DNA of 64,000 nt from NCBI GenBank assembly GCA_043842855.1, contig JBBPJF010000003.1, positions 248,001 through 312,000 on the forward strand, given 5' to 3'. Both the position numbers and the translations under genes were made by a program. The notes under the pieces are model-generated. The model had not been told where the DNA came from. It did no database searches and saw nothing but the letters and a program-made list of their open reading frames with translations. Positions 60,982 to 64,000 of this stretch are shown piece after piece. This DNA comes from QFNR01 sp043842855 (lineage in GTDB: Bacteria > Pseudomonadota > Gammaproteobacteria > Burkholderiales > Neisseriaceae). Position 1 is the stretch's first letter, and each line of letters starts with the position of its first letter.

Positions 60982-62313
60982 ATGACTTTCTGTGTATCTG
61001 TAAACCAGCAAACCCCACTAGAAGCTCAATTAATTAACAAAAAAACTGCAATAGAAAGTTGGCTAAGGAAGAAATGGCTCACGCATAACCCGCCATTTTA
61101 TGGTTCAGTAGATCTCAGAAATGCTGCTTATAAAATGGCCCCTATCGATATGAATTTATTCCCAGGTGGCTTCAACCACCTTAATTCTAATTTCCTCACA
61201 GCAGCCGTCATTTCTGCACAGGAAGCCATATGCAGAATACGGCCAGAAGTCCATTCTATCCTCCTTATCCCTGAAAACCATACACGTAATCTTTTCTACT
61301 TAGAGAATATTCATGCACTAAGGCAAATACTTTTAAAGGCTGGATTTGAAGTACGTATTGCTTCACTTAATCCTCTTATTAAACAAAATACCATTATTCA
61401 TACTGTAGGGGGGCATCAACTTACTTTAGAACCCCTCATTCGCAAGGGCGATCGTATTGTACTAGAGGATGGGTTTACCCCCTGCATTATCCTTCTTAAT
61501 AATGATCTTTCTGCTGGAATCCCAGAGATTCTATTGAATCTCAAACAACCCATCACACCTCCTGTATTTGCCGGGTGGACTGTGAGAACTAAATCTAAAC
61601 ACTTTGAAATTTTTGATACGGTGATTCAAGAACTTTGTTCGGAAATTCAGTTTGATACTTGGCTCCTCAATGCTTACTTTGATGTTTGTTATGGCTTGAG
61701 TTTTAAACACCCCCAATCCCACCAAGAACTTAGTGATAAAGTGTCTGATCTTTTAAAGCGTATTCAATTGAAATACAGGGCATACGGCATTCGGGAAAAG
61801 CCCTTCGTTATTATGAAAGCTAATTCCGGTACTTATGGCATGGGAGTGATGACTGTGCGAGCCCCTGAAGATGTCCTTAATCTTAATCGAAAAAATAGAA
61901 ATAAGATGGCAACAGTCAAAGAAGGACTAGCCGTACATGACGTAATTTTACAGGAAGGGGTCTATTCTTATGAAAATATTGACGGTGCTGTTGCAGAACC
62001 TGTAGTATACATGATGGATCGCTTTGTTATCGGAGGGTTTTATCGCTCTCATAAAGGGCGCTCTAATGATGAAAACCTCAATGCTTCAGGCATGCAATTC
62101 ATCCAATTGGGAGAAGATATTTCTAATGTCCTTTCTTCCAATGATTGGTTTGATCCACATCACCATTTTAAACAATGGGAAGCGCCAGCCTTACCATCCC
62201 ATAATGAACCTCTTAGTCATAGAAGTGATCGTTTTTATCTATATGGGCTCTTAGCACGCTTATCATTGCTGGCAGCTTCCATCGAAATAGAACAGTCACC
62301 CTCGGCCCCCTGA
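60982..62313 (+). CDS. gshA: Glutamate--cysteine ligase, proteobacterial type
   Basis: First step of glutathione synthesis. The protein belongs to the less common ATP-grasp-like GshA family seen in Betaproteobacteria and Acidithiobacillus, not the E. coli type. Visible marks are PIDMNLFPGGFNHL, LIPENHTRN, VMKANSGTYGMGVMTV and VVYMMDRFVIGGFYR. I choose ATG 60982 (MTFCVSVNQQ), eight bases after AAGGG; a TTG at 60964 is possible. 443 residues. Its TGA overlaps the recO ATG. Confidence 0.9.
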   Translation: MTFCVSVNQQTPLEAQLINKKTAIESWLRKKWLTHNPPFYGSVDLRNAAYKMAPIDMNLFPGGFNHLNSNFLTAAVISAQEAICRIRPEVHSILLIPENHTRNLFYLENIHALRQILLKAGFEVRIASLNPLIKQNTIIHTVGGHQLTLEPLIRKGDRIVLEDGFTPCIILLNNDLSAGIPEILLNLKQPITPPVFAGWTVRTKSKHFEIFDTVIQELCSEIQFDTWLLNAYFDVCYGLSFKHPQSHQELSDKVSDLLKRIQLKYRAYGIREKPFVIMKANSGTYGMGVMTVRAPEDVLNLNRKNRNKMATVKEGLAVHDVILQEGVYSYENIDGAVAEPVVYMMDRFVIGGFYRSHKGRSNDENLNASGMQFIQLGEDISNVLSSNDWFDPHHHFKQWEAPALPSHNEPLSHRSDRFYLYGLLARLSLLAASIEIEQSPSAP

Positions 62314-63044
62314 TGTCCTCTTCATACACAAATACTGTTGACCATGAACTAGGCTTTATTTTAGAACTCAGGCCCTGGAAAGAGACTAGTCTGCGTGTAG
62401 ATGCCTTTACCCAATCCTATGGTCGAAAAACTCTAATTGCAAGAGGCGCTAGAAGAGCCACCTCTCTCCTGCGAGGGAATCTAATCCATTTTGTACCACT
62501 TAGCCTATCATGGTTTGGAAAGGGAAGCTTATTAACCCTACATCAGAGCCAATGGGTGGGCGGATACCCCTTGCCAAAAGATTTAGCTATGCTGAGCGCA
62601 TGGTATGTTAATGAACTGTTATTTAAGCTCCTACCTTTAGATGACCCTTACCCAAAACTCTTCCTCTCTGTAAAACAGACTATGCATGACTTGGCTACCC
62701 AAAAAGAGGTAGGCATTAGTCTAAGAAAATTCGAATGGTGTTTATTAAAGGAATTAGGTCTAGCTCCATCCCTTAAGCAAGATAGCGAGGATCAACCCAT
62801 TCAAGCTAATAAACGTTATTGGGTTCAACTCGAACGCAATCTAGAGCCCGTTGAAAAACAAGTAGCTACAACCCATCAGTTATCCATAAGCGGACGCACA
62901 CTAATAAATATTGAACAAGACAACTATGCCGATGAAATCACTAAGCTAGAATCCAAAGCCTTTTTCCAATTTCTTATTGAGGGTTATATACCTAAAAATA
63001 TTCTTATAACCAGCCGAATTTTAAGACAGTTGTTTGAATTTTAG
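62313..63044 (+). CDS. recO: DNA repair protein RecO
   Basis: Recombination mediator that helps load RecA on SSB-coated DNA. The N-terminal OB-fold shows GFILELRPWKETSLRVDAFT and GRKTLIARGARRATS, and the middle LSAWYVNELLFKLLPLDDPYPKLF is the typical RecO helix block. 243 residues. There is no CxxC zinc site, in line with many proteobacterial RecO proteins. The ATG overlaps the gshA stop (TGATG). Confidence 0.93.
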   Translation: MSSSYTNTVDHELGFILELRPWKETSLRVDAFTQSYGRKTLIARGARRATSLLRGNLIHFVPLSLSWFGKGSLLTLHQSQWVGGYPLPKDLAMLSAWYVNELLFKLLPLDDPYPKLFLSVKQTMHDLATQKEVGISLRKFEWCLLKELGLAPSLKQDSEDQPIQANKRYWVQLERNLEPVEKQVATTHQLSISGRTLINIEQDNYADEITKLESKAFFQFLIEGYIPKNILITSRILRQLFEF

Positions 63045-63130
63045 AAAACATATAGATTACCTTAATTTTGAAGCCTTCATGCTAAAATGAGCCCTCAGTT
63101 TTCCTATATTATCTCCTGAAAGTATATCTT

Positions 63131-63859
63131 ATGTTGTTAGGCGTCAACATCGATCATGTGGCCACTCTCAGAAATGCCAGAGGTACCCTGTATCCTTCCC
63201 CTTTGGAAGCAGCCCTAGTTGCTCAAACTGCAGGAGCAGATTTTATTACGATGCACCTTCGAGAAGACAGAAGACATATTAAAGATGAAGATGTACTCGC
63301 TGTCAGAAAGCATCTTCATACCAGACTAAATTTAGAAATGGCTTTAACCGAAGAGATGTTAGAGCATGCTTTGACAGTCCATCCAGAAGAAGTATGTATT
63401 GTCCCTGAAAGACGTCTAGAACTCACTACTGAGGGAGGCCTAGATCTCGTACAACATTTTCAACGTGTAGAGCATTTTGTTTCTACTCTTACACAAGCTG
63501 ATATTCGAGTTTCTCTTTTTGTTGACCCGGATGCGCAGCAAATTGAAGCCGCTTCTGCGCTAGGAGCATCCATACTGGAATTGCACACAGGGGCTTATGC
63601 TGAGGCTCAGCACCTTAGCTTGGTTCAAAAAGAATTACAACGTATCGAAAAGGCAGCGTATTTGGCTTCCGAGTTGGGTATTTCTGTCCATGCAGGCCAT
63701 GGTTTAAATTACCACAACGTTGTCCCTATTGCGAAAATCCCCCCCATAGTGGAACTCAACATAGGACACAGTTTGATTTCTCAGGCACTTTTTACCGGTC
63801 TAGCTCAGGCAGTGCGTGACATGAAGAAGCTCCTCTATCAGGCAAGAAGCTTTCCTTAA
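63131..63859 (+). CDS. pdxJ: Pyridoxine 5'-phosphate synthase
   Basis: Condenses aminoacetone phosphate derivative and deoxyxylulose phosphate to form vitamin B6 phosphate. Deoxyxylulose phosphate is the product of Dxs, also in this window. The TIM-barrel begins LGVNIDHVATLRNARG, with DFITMHLREDRRHI and VPERRLELTTEGGL following, and ends with VHAGHGLNYHN and ELNIGHSLIS. 242 residues. It follows recO by 86 bases, the order usual in proteobacteria. The ribosome-binding site is weak. Confidence 0.96.
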   Translation: MLLGVNIDHVATLRNARGTLYPSPLEAALVAQTAGADFITMHLREDRRHIKDEDVLAVRKHLHTRLNLEMALTEEMLEHALTVHPEEVCIVPERRLELTTEGGLDLVQHFQRVEHFVSTLTQADIRVSLFVDPDAQQIEAASALGASILELHTGAYAEAQHLSLVQKELQRIEKAAYLASELGISVHAGHGLNYHNVVPIAKIPPIVELNIGHSLISQALFTGLAQAVRDMKKLLYQARSFP

Positions 63860-64000
63860 CTTTTAACTTTTTTCTATTCATACTCCTGTTCTAAATGTAG
63901 CTCTGGTATTTTACTCTACCACCTTCGGCTTCTACTCTTACTACTTAGATTCTTCATCTGTAGTCTTTCCGTACTTAGAAAATTTAGACCAGTAGAGTAG

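Noticed and set aside
1..64000. CRISPR arrays, rRNA genes, riboswitches, complete insertion sequences or prophage genes
   Set aside because: I looked for regularly spaced repeats, rRNA signatures, known riboswitch cores and transposase or phage motifs and found none.

Overview
The window reads as a chromosome segment of an AT-rich, probably host-associated betaproteobacterium. The support is indirect: a complete dcw (division and cell wall) cluster in proteobacterial order ending ftsQ-ftsA-ftsZ-dsbC, an RpfE/'PGAM'-type gene directly upstream of recJ, a proteobacterial-type gshA followed by recO and pdxJ, a gly-cys-leu tRNA cluster, and a tmRNA encoding the tag ANDETFALAA. I cannot name a genus. 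Spacers are long for a bacterium and several hold decayed coding sequence, so the genome looks reduced or still decaying.

Layout. 1-3.3 kb: a membrane protein cut by the left edge, an amber-interrupted ORF, and five tRNA genes (Gly, Gly, Cys, Cys, Leu; minus strand) behind a consensus promoter. 4.4-9.5 kb: purA, two secreted four-cysteine paralogues with a gene relic between them, dapD and ssrA. 9.8-15.7 kb: sbcD-sbcC converging on a DHA2-type MFS transporter. 15.8-19.0 kb: an accessory island with a truncated ORF, a relaxase fragment, two related lipoprotein genes (one internally duplicated) and four copies of a hairpin element resembling IS200/IS605 right ends or REP sequences. 19.0-26.5 kb: rnz, a TcyP-like transporter, tRNA-Lys(CTT), pncA-prlC and dxs. 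26.8-28.5 kb: a decayed partial copy of prlC and two secreted or lipoprotein genes. 29.4-47.2 kb: dsbC plus the dcw operon (minus strand), driven from a promoter with MraZ boxes upstream of mraZ. 47.3-50.8 kb: a MidA-like methyltransferase, a small membrane protein, an RlpA-like protein and a nitroreductase-like protein. 50.9-57.0 kb: rluE-like gene, tRNA-Met, tRNA-Lys(TTT), then a four-gene operon (phosphoesterase, aldehyde dehydrogenase, RpfE-like, recJ). 57.0-60.8 kb: a lipoprotein, cysK, a 50-bp perfect palindromic terminator and three tandem YbjN-like paralogues. 61-64 kb: gshA-recO-pdxJ.

How the genes work together. The dcw operon makes the UDP-MurNAc-pentapeptide and lipid II precursors (murC-F, mraY, murG, ddl) and the divisome core (ftsL, I, W, Q, A, Z). 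dapD supplies the diaminopimelate branch. sbcCD, recJ and recO are recombination and repair genes. dxs, pdxJ, cysK, gshA, pncA and purA are ordinary cofactor and precursor metabolism. The most unusual material is the 15.8-19.0 kb island, the small clustered paralogue families of secreted or small proteins, and the gene relics in the spacers.
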